62,705 bases of DNA from Microbacterium sp. APC 3901 (GTDB lineage: Bacteria; Actinomycetota; Actinomycetes; Actinomycetales; Microbacteriaceae): contig NZ_JASDCU010000019.1 of NCBI RefSeq assembly GCF_030407765.1, forward strand, positions 1-62,705, in the 5' to 3' direction. Numbering within the stretch: position 1 is the stretch's first letter; each line of letters starts with the position of its first letter. Below the pieces are notes generated by a model. The model was not told where the DNA came from, made no database searches, and worked only from the letters and a program-made list of their open reading frames with translations. Shown piece by piece: positions 1-8,494 of this stretch. Position numbers and translations under genes: made by a program.

Positions 1-1
1 T

Positions 2-2320
2 CTGCAGATCCGCTCAAGCTTCACACTCGACGATGCGGCTTCGGTCACGACGTACCTGGCCGACCTCGGAGCGTCGTGGGCGTACCTGTCTCCGCTCCTG
101 GCCGCCGTGCCGGGGTCGGACCACGGGTACGACGTCGTCGACCACTCCCGGGTGGATGGCGACCGCGGTGGCCGCGAGGGCCTGCAGCGATTCGCCGCCG
201 CCGCGCGCGCAGCAGGACTCGGCATCCTCGTCGACATCGTGCCGAACCACGTCGGTGTGGCGATACCCCGCGCCAACATCTGGTGGTGGGATCTGCTGAG
301 GCTCGGGCGCTCATCACGTCACGCGGTGGCGTTCGACATCGACCGACGCCTGTCGGAGGGGCGCGTGCGCCTGCCGATCCTGGGCTCGTCGCTCTCCGAG
401 GTCCTCGAGTCCGGCGACATCGTCATCGACACCGCCCCCGCCGACGACGCCCCCGACGGAACGCTGTCGTACTTCGACCACGTGCTGCCCCTGGCACCGG
501 GCTCCGGCGAGCTCGCGGAAGACCTGCCTGCACTCCTGGACGCGCAGCACTACGAGCTGCGGTTCTGGGAAGACCAGAACACCGACCTCGACTATCGCCG
601 CTTCTTCGCCGTCTCGGAGCTCGCCGGCATCCGCGTCGAGATCCCCGATGTGTTCGACGAGTCGCACGAGGAGATCGCGCGGTGGATCACCGACGGGCTG
701 GCAGACGGCCTGCGGGTCGACCACCCCGACGGGCTGACCGACCCCGGCGGCTACCTCGAGCGACTCGCGGACATCACCGGCGGCGCGTACACGGTCGTCG
801 AGAAGATCCTCGAACCCGGCGAGCAGCTGCCCTCCTGGTGGCGCACCGACGGCACGACCGGATACGACGCGATGGGCGAGATCGACCGCGTCCTGATCGA
901 CGGAGACGGAGTCGCTGCTCTCGATCGGCTCGATGAGCGGCTGCGATCCGAGACCGGTCTGCCTGCGGCGGAGCCGTGGCACGACCTGATCCACACGACC
1001 AAGCGGATGATCGCGGATGAGCTGCTGCAGTCCGAGGTGCGTCGCCTGGTCAGGGCGCTGCCTTTCGGCGTGGTCGGCGCCGAGGACGCGATGGCCGAGA
1101 TCGTCGCGAGCTTCCCCGTCTACAGGGCCTACCTGCCGGCAGGACGCGAGCACCTGCAGCACGCGATCGATGACGCCTCGCGACGACGCCCCGACCTCGC
1201 GGCGCCGATCGCCGAGCTGGCGCCGCTGCTGCTCGACACGACTCTCGAGGTGTCGGCGCGCTTTCCTCAGGTGACGGGCGCCGTCATGGCCAAGGGCGTC
1301 GAGGACACCGCGTTCTATCGCCACACCCGCCTCGGGACCCTGACCGAGGTCGGCGGCGACCCGTCGATCACCTCCGTCTCGGTCGACGGGTTCCATGAGG
1401 CGCAGCGAGCACGACTGGCGTCGTGGCCGCACTCGCTCACGGCACTGTCCACGCACGACACCAAAAGATCTGAAGATGTCCGCGCACGTCTCTCGGTGCT
1501 CGCCGAGATTCCGGATCGCTGGGCCGAGGTGCTGGCCGAACTCAGGGCCGTCGCCTCGACGGGACACGGCCCCCTCGATTCGCTGCTCTGGCAGGCGGCG
1601 GTGGGGGCCTGGCCGATCTCATCCGAGCGACTGCTCGCCTACGGTCTGAAGGCGTCGCGCGAGGCCGCGGAGTCGACCGGATGGCAGCATCCGGACCTCG
1701 AGTTCGAGAAGGGCGTCGAGTCGATCGCACACGCGGCGAACGGAGATGCCCGCGCGATCCTCGACGGGTTCGTGCACGAGATCATCGACCACGGTCGGGT
1801 GAACTCGCTGTCTGCGAAGCTCCTGCAGCTCGCCGCCCCCGGCGTGCCCGACGTCTATCAGGGCACAGAACTGTGGGATCACTCTCTCGTCGATCCCGAC
1901 AATCGGCGGCCCGTGGACTTCGCTGAACGATCGGCGATGCTCCGGCGGCTCGACGACGATGTCGCCCGCGGCATCCTCCCCCCTGTCGACGAGTCGGGTC
2001 TCGCGAAGATGCTCGTCACCTCTCGCACGCTGCGCCTGCGCCGAGACAACCGCGAGCTGTTCTACCGGTATCGCCCCGGCGGCGTCGCCGGGGAGGCATC
2101 GGATCATGCGGTCGCCATGGACCGGGGCGGCGTGCTCGCGGTCGCGACGCGTCTGCCCGCAGGGCTCGCCCGCCGCGGTGGCTGGGGCGACACCGTGCTG
2201 CTGCGCCGTGAGCTGCCCGCGACCGACGCGATCACGGGACGTCGATTCGGCCGGGGTCCGATCCTTCTCGCCGAACTCCTCGACACGTATCCGGTCGCAC
2301 TCCTGGTGGATGAGCGATGA
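2..2320 (+). CDS. treY: Maltooligosyltrehalose synthase (5' end outside window)
   Basis: TreY isomerises the reducing-end alpha-1,4 link of maltooligosaccharides to an alpha-1,1 link, the first step of the TreY/TreZ trehalose pathway in the cytoplasm. The frame is open from base 2, so the true start lies left of the window; the N-terminal core motif YLADLGASWAYLSPLL and HGYDVVDH is already readable. Further on are NHVG, GLRVDHPDGL (catalytic Asp region), VVEKIL and a C-terminal DVYQGTE, all usual for TreY in GH13. The 3' end overlaps treZ by four bases (ATGA), so the two are translationally coupled. treX, often the next member, is not in the window and could lie upstream. Confidence 0.95.
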   Translation: MQIRSSFTLDDAASVTTYLADLGASWAYLSPLLAAVPGSDHGYDVVDHSRVDGDRGGREGLQRFAAAARAAGLGILVDIVPNHVGVAIPRANIWWWDLLRLGRSSRHAVAFDIDRRLSEGRVRLPILGSSLSEVLESGDIVIDTAPADDAPDGTLSYFDHVLPLAPGSGELAEDLPALLDAQHYELRFWEDQNTDLDYRRFFAVSELAGIRVEIPDVFDESHEEIARWITDGLADGLRVDHPDGLTDPGGYLERLADITGGAYTVVEKILEPGEQLPSWWRTDGTTGYDAMGEIDRVLIDGDGVAALDRLDERLRSETGLPAAEPWHDLIHTTKRMIADELLQSEVRRLVRALPFGVVGAEDAMAEIVASFPVYRAYLPAGREHLQHAIDDASRRRPDLAAPIAELAPLLLDTTLEVSARFPQVTGAVMAKGVEDTAFYRHTRLGTLTEVGGDPSITSVSVDGFHEAQRARLASWPHSLTALSTHDTKRSEDVRARLSVLAEIPDRWAEVLAELRAVASTGHGPLDSLLWQAAVGAWPISSERLLAYGLKASREAAESTGWQHPDLEFEKGVESIAHAANGDARAILDGFVHEIIDHGRVNSLSAKLLQLAAPGVPDVYQGTELWDHSLVDPDNRRPVDFAERSAMLRRLDDDVARGILPPVDESGLAKMLVTSRTLRLRRDNRELFYRYRPGGVAGEASDHAVAMDRGGVLAVATRLPAGLARRGGWGDTVLLRRELPATDAITGRRFGRGPILLAELLDTYPVALLVDER

Positions 2321-4074
2321 TCTCGGTCTGGGCTCCACGCGTCGACAGGGTGCGGCTGCGGCGTCTCACCCCCGCCTGCACGACGATCTCGGAACACGAT
2401 CTCGAGCGGGCGGATGACGGATCGGGGTGGTGGAGCACGGATGTGCCGATGGCCGAGGGTGAGCGCTACGGCTTCCTCCTCGGCGACAGCTCCGAGCTGC
2501 GTCCCGACCCCCGCTCTCGCCGACAGCCTCGAGGCGTGCACGGACCGTCGGCGCTGTTCGACCCCACCCGCTTCGAGTGGAGCGAAATCGACTGGAGCGG
2601 CCGGCCGCTCGACGGCGGAGTGATCTACGAGCTGCACGTCGGGACCTTCACGCCGGAGGGCACACTCGACTCACTCGCCGGACACCTCGATCACCTCGTC
2701 GAGCTCGGCATCACCCATGTCGAGCTTCTTCCGGTCAACGCGTTCAGTGGCGAGTGGAACTGGGGATACGACGGCGTGCTCTGGTACGCCGTGCACGAGG
2801 GATACGGCGGCCCCGCCGCGTACCAGCGGTTCGTCGACGCCGCTCATGCCCGCGGTATCGCCGTGATCCAGGATGTGGTCTACAACCACCTCGGCCCGAG
2901 CGGCAATTACCTGCCCGAGTTCGGCCCCTACCTGCGCGAAGGCCAGCACACGGCCTGGGGCGACTCGGTGAACCTCGATGAACGGGCCGTGCGCGAGTAC
3001 ATCATCGAGAACGCCCTGATGTGGCTGCGCGACTTCCACGTCGACGGTCTGCGTCTCGACGCCGTGCACGCCCTGCACGACGAGAGCACACCGCATCTCC
3101 TGCACGAGCTGTCGGAGCGAGTCGATGCGCTGTCGCGCGAGATCGATCGCCCGCTGAGCCTGATCGCCGAGTCCGATCTCAACGACCCCGTCATGATTCT
3201 CCCGCGTGAGGCCGGAGGATACGGTCTCACCGCTCAGTGGTCGGATGACTGGCACCACGCGGTGCACGTCGCGCTCACCGGCGAGACCGATGGGTACTAC
3301 GCCGATTTCGCAGCGCCTGATGCTGTTGCGAAGGTGACGCAGGGCGGGTTCTTCCACGACGGCACATATTCGTCGTTCCGCGGGCGAGCGCACGGCGCTC
3401 CGCTGCCGTCGAGCGTTCCCGCCTGGCGTCTGGTCACGTTCGCGCAGGATCACGACCAGATCGGCAACCGCGCAGCCGGCGACAGGCTCACCGCGTCGCT
3501 GTCGTCCGATCGGCTCGCCGTCGCCGCGGTGCTGACCCTGACCGCTCCCGGCACCCCGATGCTGTTCATGGGCGAGGAATGGGGAGCCTCGACTCCCTGG
3601 CAGTTCTTCACGTCTCACAAGGAACCCGAGCTCGCGCGAGCCACGGCCGAGGGGCGGATTGCGGAGTTCGCGCAGATGGGATGGGACCCGGCCGCAGTAC
3701 CCGACCCTCAGGACCCCGCGACCTTCGAGCGATCGCGGCTGGACTGGAGCGAGGTCGGCACGCCGGAGCATTCCCGGATGCTCGATCTGTATCGACGCCT
3801 GATCGCGCTGCGGCGCGAGGTGCCCGAGCTCACCGACCCCGAGATGTCACACAACGTCGTCTCGGTCTCGCATCTCGATGGCGCGCCCGAGCATCGGGCC
3901 TACCGCATCGAGCGCGGCGAGCTCGCCGTGCTGGTGAACCTCACCGCAGACGAGGTGGAGTTCGACCTGCGCGCCGATTCGCGGATCCTGCTCGAGACGG
4001 TGCCGGGCCGGATGATGGCGCGGACCGTCGCGCTGCCGCCTGAGTCTGCAGTGATCGTCGCGCCGCCGCGCTGA
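2317..4074 (+). CDS. treZ: Malto-oligosyltrehalose trehalohydrolase
   Basis: TreZ releases trehalose from the maltooligosyl-trehalose made by TreY. The 585-residue protein has the usual length and order: an N-terminal beta-sandwich (about 1-85), then the GH13 barrel with IYELHVGTF (about 103), DVVYNHLG (about 187), GLRLDAVHAL with the nucleophile Asp (about 245), IAESDLN with the acid Glu (about 283) and FAQDHDQIGNR (about 385). The ATG lies inside the treY stop region (ATGA overlap). The start is therefore fixed by coupling. Only 6 bp separate its stop from the convergent acetyltransferase gene. Confidence 0.95.
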   Translation: MISVWAPRVDRVRLRRLTPACTTISEHDLERADDGSGWWSTDVPMAEGERYGFLLGDSSELRPDPRSRRQPRGVHGPSALFDPTRFEWSEIDWSGRPLDGGVIYELHVGTFTPEGTLDSLAGHLDHLVELGITHVELLPVNAFSGEWNWGYDGVLWYAVHEGYGGPAAYQRFVDAAHARGIAVIQDVVYNHLGPSGNYLPEFGPYLREGQHTAWGDSVNLDERAVREYIIENALMWLRDFHVDGLRLDAVHALHDESTPHLLHELSERVDALSREIDRPLSLIAESDLNDPVMILPREAGGYGLTAQWSDDWHHAVHVALTGETDGYYADFAAPDAVAKVTQGGFFHDGTYSSFRGRAHGAPLPSSVPAWRLVTFAQDHDQIGNRAAGDRLTASLSSDRLAVAAVLTLTAPGTPMLFMGEEWGASTPWQFFTSHKEPELARATAEGRIAEFAQMGWDPAAVPDPQDPATFERSRLDWSEVGTPEHSRMLDLYRRLIALRREVPELTDPEMSHNVVSVSHLDGAPEHRAYRIERGELAVLVNLTADEVEFDLRADSRILLETVPGRMMARTVALPPESAVIVAPPR

Positions 4075-4080
4075 ACCGTC

Positions 4081-4560
4081 TCAGGCGGCGTCGAGCACCT
4101 TCGCGAAACACAGTGACAGGTCGCTGCCGACGTAGTGTCCGAAGAGCGGCATCGGCACGTACCCTTCGCGCTCGTAGAAGCGCACGGCATCCGGCTGAGC
4201 GGTGCCGGTCTCGAGCACCAGACACCGGATGCCGAGCTGCCGCGCCTCCGCCTCGAGCGCGCGCAGCAGGGCGACGGCCGCGCCCGTTCCGCGCGCAGAG
4301 GGCGCGGCGTACATCCGCTTGATCTCCGCCGTATCCGATCCGAGCACCTCCGGATGGAGGGGCCGGAGACCGCCGCACACGACCGCGTGACCGCTGCCGT
4401 CCCGAGCTACGAGGAAGACGGGCACGTCATCGGCCGAAGGGATCACGCCCGGCTCGTGATCATCGCTGCCGTACCGCGCATCGAGTTCGCTGCGCTGCGC
4501 AGCTCTGAGCCGTTCGGCATCCGGATGCGACCATGCCACCCGTTCGACCGTCACGTTCAT
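4081..4560 (-). CDS. GNAT family N-acetyltransferase
   Basis: A GNAT-fold acetyltransferase of about 159 residues that transfers acetyl from acetyl-CoA to an unknown amine. The CoA-binding motif A is visible as MYAAPSARGTGAAVALL, followed by LVLETGTAQPDAVRFYEREGYVP, the usual C-terminal end of this fold. I chose the ATG at 4560 because AGAGGAAG stands just upstream of it; an in-frame ATG 21 bases earlier (4581) has no such site. It is a stand-alone gene convergent with treZ and divergent from the metal sensor gene. Substrate cannot be told from sequence. Confidence 0.85.
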   Translation of the reverse strand: MNVTVERVAWSHPDAERLRAAQRSELDARYGSDDHEPGVIPSADDVPVFLVARDGSGHAVVCGGLRPLHPEVLGSDTAEIKRMYAAPSARGTGAAVALLRALEAEARQLGIRCLVLETGTAQPDAVRFYEREGYVPMPLFGHYVGSDLSLCFAKVLDAA

Positions 4561-4631
4561 GTCTTCCTCTCGATTCGGCACAACCGCCGATCACCATATC
4601 GAGGCGAGATTTCACGGATGTTGCCGAAACG

Positions 4632-4674
4632 GTGTGAGTACACACTTTTCTGAATTCAGCATCCTGTGTACTGT
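4632..4674 (+). promoter_or_regulatory. Promoter/operator region of the metal-sensor gene
   Basis: An inverted repeat GTGTG-AGTA-CACAC lies at 4632-4645 and a second weaker one, TGTA-CTGT-TACA, at 4667-4678. The hexamer TACTGT at 4669-4674 is a good -10 box placed 6 nt before the GTG at 4681. Operator function for the adjacent ArsR-type repressor is inferred from position. Confidence 0.45.
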
Positions 4675-4680
4675 TACATC

Positions 4681-5013
4681 GTGACCCTCACCGCCTCGCC
4701 CACGCATACCGCCGCCGTCGCTCGCCTCGGCCACGCACTGTCCGATGCGACGCGGGCAGCCATCCTGCTGGCGCTCCGAGAGGCACCCGCCTATCCCTCG
4801 GATCTCGCGGACGAGCTCGGCGTCAGCCGTCAGCTCCTGTCGAACCACCTCGCGTGTCTGCGTGGATGCGGACTCGTCGAGAGCGTGCCCGACGGACGCC
4901 GCACCCGCTATGCGCTCGCAGACCCGCACCTCGCCACGGCCCTCGACGAGCTGATGCGCGTCACGCTGATCGTCGAACCCGACTGCTGCGACGGAGACGG
5001 GTGCAGCTGCTGA
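4681..5013 (+). CDS. ArsR/SmtB-family metal-sensing repressor, CmtR-like
   Basis: A 110-residue winged-helix repressor. HALSDATRAAILLAL begins the fold and the recognition region reads SRQLLSNHLACLRGCGLV. The Cys-x3-Cys in HLACLRGCG matches the position of the Cd/Pb-binding cysteines of mycobacterial CmtR (Cys57, Cys61), and the protein ends in a Cys-rich tail, CCDGDGCSC, that could supply the third ligand. I prefer the GTG at 4681, preceded at 6 nt by a -10 box with no Shine-Dalgarno (leaderless); an in-frame GTG at 4666 would add five residues. It overlaps the efflux gene by one base (TGATG), so it probably represses its own operon until metal binds. Confidence 0.85.
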   Translation: MTLTASPTHTAAVARLGHALSDATRAAILLALREAPAYPSDLADELGVSRQLLSNHLACLRGCGLVESVPDGRRTRYALADPHLATALDELMRVTLIVEPDCCDGDGCSC

Positions 5014-5699
5014 TGTCGGCGACCACTCTCACCCCCGATCGGCGCGCGACGCTTCATCGCCGCATCCGTCTCATCGTGGCGTTCACGATCGTCTACAACG
5101 TGATCGAGGCCGTCGTCGCGATCACCGCGGGGTCGGCCGCGTCGTCCGCCGCACTGATCGGCTTCGGACTCGACTCGAGCATCGAGGTGCTGTCGGCGGC
5201 TGCCGTCGCCTGGCAGTTCACGCGGCGTGACCCCGAGCGCTGGGAGAAGCCCACACTGCGAGTGATCGCCGTGGCGTTCTTCGCACTCGCGGTCTACGTC
5301 ACGACGTCGTCCGTGCTGTCGCTGTTCGGCGGAGATCGCCCCGAGCACAGTACGGTCGGTCTCGTGCTGACCGCACTCAGTGTGGTGATCATGCCGCTGG
5401 TGTCGTTCGCCGAGCGACGAGCGGGATTCGAGGTGGGATCAGCCACGGCCGTCGCCGACTCGAAACAGACGCTGATCTGCACCTACCTGTCAGCCACGGT
5501 GCTCATCGGGCTGGCGCTCAACAGCCTGCTCGGCTGGTGGTGGGCCGATGCCGTCGCCGGGCTCGTCATCGCGATCTTCGCAGTGCGAGAGGGCCTCGAA
5601 GCGTGGAAGGGCGACGCCTGCGCGACCTCGGTCGGCATGATCCTGGAAGACGAGCACGGCCGTCATCATCATGACGACGAGTCGCGTCATGAGCACTGA
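5013..5699 (+). CDS. Cation diffusion facilitator family transporter
   Basis: A 228-residue integral membrane protein of the CDF/cation efflux family, expected to exchange a divalent metal for protons across the plasma membrane. About five or six hydrophobic helices are visible; helix 2 has GFGLDSSIEVLSAAAVAWQF and helix 5 has WWWADAVAGLVIAIFAV, the two places where the family places its metal-binding acidic residues. The tail is His-rich (GRHHHDDESRHEH), while the usual soluble C-terminal domain is missing, as in short CDF proteins. The ATG overlaps the stop of the CmtR-like gene. Metal could be Cd, Pb, Zn or Co; the sensor's cysteines favour a thiophilic metal. Confidence 0.9.
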   Translation: MSATTLTPDRRATLHRRIRLIVAFTIVYNVIEAVVAITAGSAASSAALIGFGLDSSIEVLSAAAVAWQFTRRDPERWEKPTLRVIAVAFFALAVYVTTSSVLSLFGGDRPEHSTVGLVLTALSVVIMPLVSFAERRAGFEVGSATAVADSKQTLICTYLSATVLIGLALNSLLGWWWADAVAGLVIAIFAVREGLEAWKGDACATSVGMILEDEHGRHHHDDESRHEH

Positions 5700-5841
5700 A
5701 CTCGACGGAGCTTCAGCGAGATTCTGACCCCGACGTCACTTTCGGTGAGCTTTCGGGTCTTGCACATGAGACCAGAAGTCGGCCTTGGGGGAACACGAGC
5801 CCGCTTCCGGTCTGAGCCGCACTCTCCCCTTTGAGCGGCTC

Positions 5842-5873
5842 GCGGGTGGGGCACCTCCCACGGCCCCACCCGC
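5842..5873. terminator. GC-rich hairpin between convergent genes
   Basis: A perfect 11-bp stem, GCGGGTGGGGC paired with GCCCCACCCGC around a 10-nt loop, in the 207-bp gap between the efflux gene and the convergent response regulator. There is no T-tract, so it is a non-canonical but likely bidirectional terminator. Nothing else was seen in this gap. Confidence 0.6.
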
Positions 5874-5906
5874 CCTCCTCGTCTTCGCGGGCTCGTCGCC
5901 CCGGCG

Positions 5907-6509
5907 TCAGATCCAGCCGCGCTCCTCAGCCATCAGCACCGCCTGCTGCCGTGTGCCGACAGACAGCTTCGCGAGCACCGCGGAGATGTGATTGCGCACC
6001 GTCCCGGGAGCGAGCGACAGCGCCCTCGCGATCTGGGTCGTGGTCTCGCCGCGGCGCCCCGCGCGCAGCACGTCCAGCTCACGATCTGTGAGGGGCGACC
6101 GCTCATCACTCAGCGCGTCTGCCGCGATCTCGGGGTCGACATAGCGAGCTCCCGCCGCGACCCTGCGGATCACATCGGCGACCTGATCGGCGCCTCGGGA
6201 CTTCGGCAGGAAGCCAGCGACGCCTGATGCGAGCGCTCGCCGCAGTACCCCTGGACGGGCGTGACGGGTGACCACGACGCAGCGGGTGACGATGGCTCGG
6301 TTCAGCCTCTCGGCGACCTCGACGCCATCGAGCCCCGGCATCTCGAGGTCCAACAGGCAGACGTCGGGCGTCAACGTGAGCGCAGCAGCGAGCGCCTGCT
6401 CTCCGTCCGCGCACTCGGCCACCACCTCGATGTCGCCCTCGAGGCGCAGCAGTGCGGCGAGGGCCGAACGGATCATGCCCTCATCGTCGGCGAGAAGCAC
6501 CCGGATCAT
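5907..6509 (-). CDS. NarL/LuxR-type response regulator, DesR-like
   Basis: A 200-residue response regulator. Receiver domain 1-120 with the acidic pair in LLADDEGM, the phospho-acceptor Asp in CLLDLEMPGLDG and the conserved Lys in FLPKSRG; C-terminal HTH (about 135-197) reading LTDRELDVL and APGTVRNHISAVLAKL. It overlaps the upstream kinase gene by ATGA, so the two form a two-component system. The domain order resembles DesR, the membrane-fluidity regulator, but no desaturase gene is adjacent, so the stimulus is unknown. Confidence 0.92.
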   Translation of the reverse strand: MIRVLLADDEGMIRSALAALLRLEGDIEVVAECADGEQALAAALTLTPDVCLLDLEMPGLDGVEVAERLNRAIVTRCVVVTRHARPGVLRRALASGVAGFLPKSRGADQVADVIRRVAAGARYVDPEIAADALSDERSPLTDRELDVLRAGRRGETTTQIARALSLAPGTVRNHISAVLAKLSVGTRQQAVLMAEERGWI

Positions 6510-7729
6510 CTGTATCCCTCTCCGACGGCAGGCTGTGCCTCAGAGTCGGGCACCGTCACCGAGACGATGAACTCGCCGGCATCCTCCCGGACCTCCAGGG
6601 TCCCGCCTGCCTCCGATATGCGTCGCCGCACTCCGTCGAGCCCCGACCCCACGGGCTCGTCTCCGGCGCCGGGCGCCACATCGTTCGCGACCTCATAACG
6701 CCATCCGTCGGCGACCCGGCGGAGCGCGAGACGAGCGCGGCGGCCGGCGCCGTGCCGCAGGACGTTGGTCGTCGTCTCCCTGATCACGGGCCCGAGGGCC
6801 GCCGACGGCGCATCGTCGGCGTCGGGCGCGATGTCAGCCTCGACATCGAGTCCTGCCGCGGTGAGAAGGTCTCGCGCATTCGCGACCTCGTCTCCCAACG
6901 GCACCGAACGGAAGCGGGTCGCAAGGTCGCGGGTGCCTTGCCGCGCCTCGTCGACGCTGACCCTGGCCGCCTGCAGCTGCTCCAGAGCCGCATCGGGATC
7001 GATCCCCATCAGACGCTCGGCCAGCTCGAGCTGCAGCGCGATCACCTGAAGGTGATGCCCCTGCAGATCGTGCACATCTGTGGCCACGCGCAGACGTTCC
7101 TGGGTCGCTGCGAGACGGGCCTCCGATGCCCTGGCGCGGTCGACGGTGACCAGCACGTCCCACCACCAGAGGGAACTCACCGACATCGCCGGAATGAGGA
7201 TCGCGTACAACGCGGGGATCCACCCGGGGAGGCCGATGTCGGCCGCTCCCCTCGCCGCATCGACGAAGGCGACGAGCACGAGCAGCAGAGTGGTCAAGAC
7301 GACGACCCGCAGGCGGATGCCCTTGGGCCAGTTGAGCAGCACCACCGACTGAGCGACGGGCATGAGGGCGAGCAGCCAGCTGTCGATCATCAGTCCGGCC
7401 ACGAGTCCGTACCCGATCGCCACCAGCAGCGGCAGCCCGATGCGCGTCCAGGCGATGCCGGGCTCCGCATCCAACCGATGCCGATAGTCGACGAGCAGAA
7501 CCATCGTCGAGGCCCACCAGACGAGGCCCCCCAGACCCACGACGAACGGCGCCACCGCGCCACCCGGCACGGCGAGCGCCTGCAGCGTCCAGACGAGCAC
7601 CAGGAACAGCTCGAGGAACACCACGGCCGAGAAGGTGTACCACCAGGTCGCGGTGATGCCCCGGGCGAGCTGACGCGCGCCGGGTGGCGGGTCACCGGAG
7701 TGGTCGGCGACCGGAGAAGTGCTGCTCAT
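6506..7729 (-). CDS. DesK-type sensor histidine kinase
   Basis: A 407-residue membrane kinase partner of the adjacent response regulator. The N-terminal half (about 25-190) is a row of hydrophobic helices; the HisKA_3 box reads VHDLQGHHLQVIALQLELAERL with the phospho-acceptor His, and the ATPase has ETTTNVLRHG (N-box) and GSGLDGVRRRI (G-box). I chose the ATG at 7729, which follows a run of G; the longer open frame to 7882 has no support and would enter the next promoter region. It is divergent from the export gene at 7886, which may be its target. Confidence 0.9.
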   Translation of the reverse strand: MSSTSPVADHSGDPPPGARQLARGITATWWYTFSAVVFLELFLVLVWTLQALAVPGGAVAPFVVGLGGLVWWASTMVLLVDYRHRLDAEPGIAWTRIGLPLLVAIGYGLVAGLMIDSWLLALMPVAQSVVLLNWPKGIRLRVVVLTTLLLVLVAFVDAARGAADIGLPGWIPALYAILIPAMSVSSLWWWDVLVTVDRARASEARLAATQERLRVATDVHDLQGHHLQVIALQLELAERLMGIDPDAALEQLQAARVSVDEARQGTRDLATRFRSVPLGDEVANARDLLTAAGLDVEADIAPDADDAPSAALGPVIRETTTNVLRHGAGRRARLALRRVADGWRYEVANDVAPGAGDEPVGSGLDGVRRRISEAGGTLEVREDAGEFIVSVTVPDSEAQPAVGEGYR

Positions 7730-7885
7730 GCCCCCCAGAGTACGGGCGTGACACATGTCACGGATGCCGCGGGCGAACCACCCGGAGAGCAGTGACGCTC
7801 CGACACTGCCGCCGTCGGGCGAGAAGCGATGGACTGGATGCATCACGACGGAGACCCCGTCACTCAGACCGGCAGGAGCCACCCC

Positions 7886-8428
7886 ATGAATCTCATCGAG
7901 ACCTTCCAGGGCTTCGTCGCCCAGGTGCCCGAACTCGTTCAGCCACTCATCGTCGCCCTCGCAGGGGCGATCCCCTTCATCGAGGGCGAGGGTGCCGTGT
8001 CGATCGGCATCATCGGCGGCATCAATCCTGTCGTCGCGGCGATCGCGGCGATCATCGGCAACTTCCTCTGCGTCGCCGTGCTCGTCATCGCGAGCTCGGG
8101 GGCGCGAACGGCGATCGTGAACCGGTCACGCAGCCGGCAGGCTGTGGTCGCCGGCGGTGGAGCCGTCGAGACGGTGGCTGCGGACTCCGCGGGTTCTGAC
8201 CGTGGCAGCGCCCGCCGCGAGAAGTTCCAGGGGGCCTTCGAGCGCTATGGCGTGCCGGGCGTCAGCCTGCTCGGTCCGCTGCTGCTGCCCACGCATTTCA
8301 CGGCCACGATGCTCGCCGCGTCAGGCGTCGGCAAGGTCCGCATCCTCATCTGGCAGGCAGTCGCGATCGTCGGCTGGACCACGATCGTGGCTGTGATCGT
8401 CGGCAGCGCCGTCTACGCGATCGGCTGA
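7886..8428 (+). CDS. Small multidrug-export-like membrane protein
   Basis: A 180-residue protein of the family named putative small multi-drug export protein (PF06695 type). Four to five hydrophobic segments are visible. AIPFIEGEGAVSIGIIGGINP near residue 27 is the typical re-entrant motif and GPLLLPTHFTATMLAASGV near 130 its partner. AGGAG stands 8 nt before the ATG. It is divergent from the kinase/regulator pair. The drug-export name is a family label; no substrate is known from sequence. Confidence 0.8.
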   Translation: MNLIETFQGFVAQVPELVQPLIVALAGAIPFIEGEGAVSIGIIGGINPVVAAIAAIIGNFLCVAVLVIASSGARTAIVNRSRSRQAVVAGGGAVETVAADSAGSDRGSARREKFQGAFERYGVPGVSLLGPLLLPTHFTATMLAASGVGKVRILIWQAVAIVGWTTIVAVIVGSAVYAIG

Positions 8429-8440
8429 GACACCGCGCCG

Positions 8441-8487
8441 CACGCACCGAAGCCCACCCGCGCAGAGCGGGTGGGCTTCGGTGCGTG
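8441..8487. terminator. Strong bidirectional terminator hairpin
   Basis: A perfect 21-bp stem (8441-8461 with 8467-8487) around the 5-nt loop GCAGA. It sits between the convergent export gene and adhesin gene and reads equally well from both sides. Confidence 0.9.
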
Positions 8488-8494
8488 ACGAACG

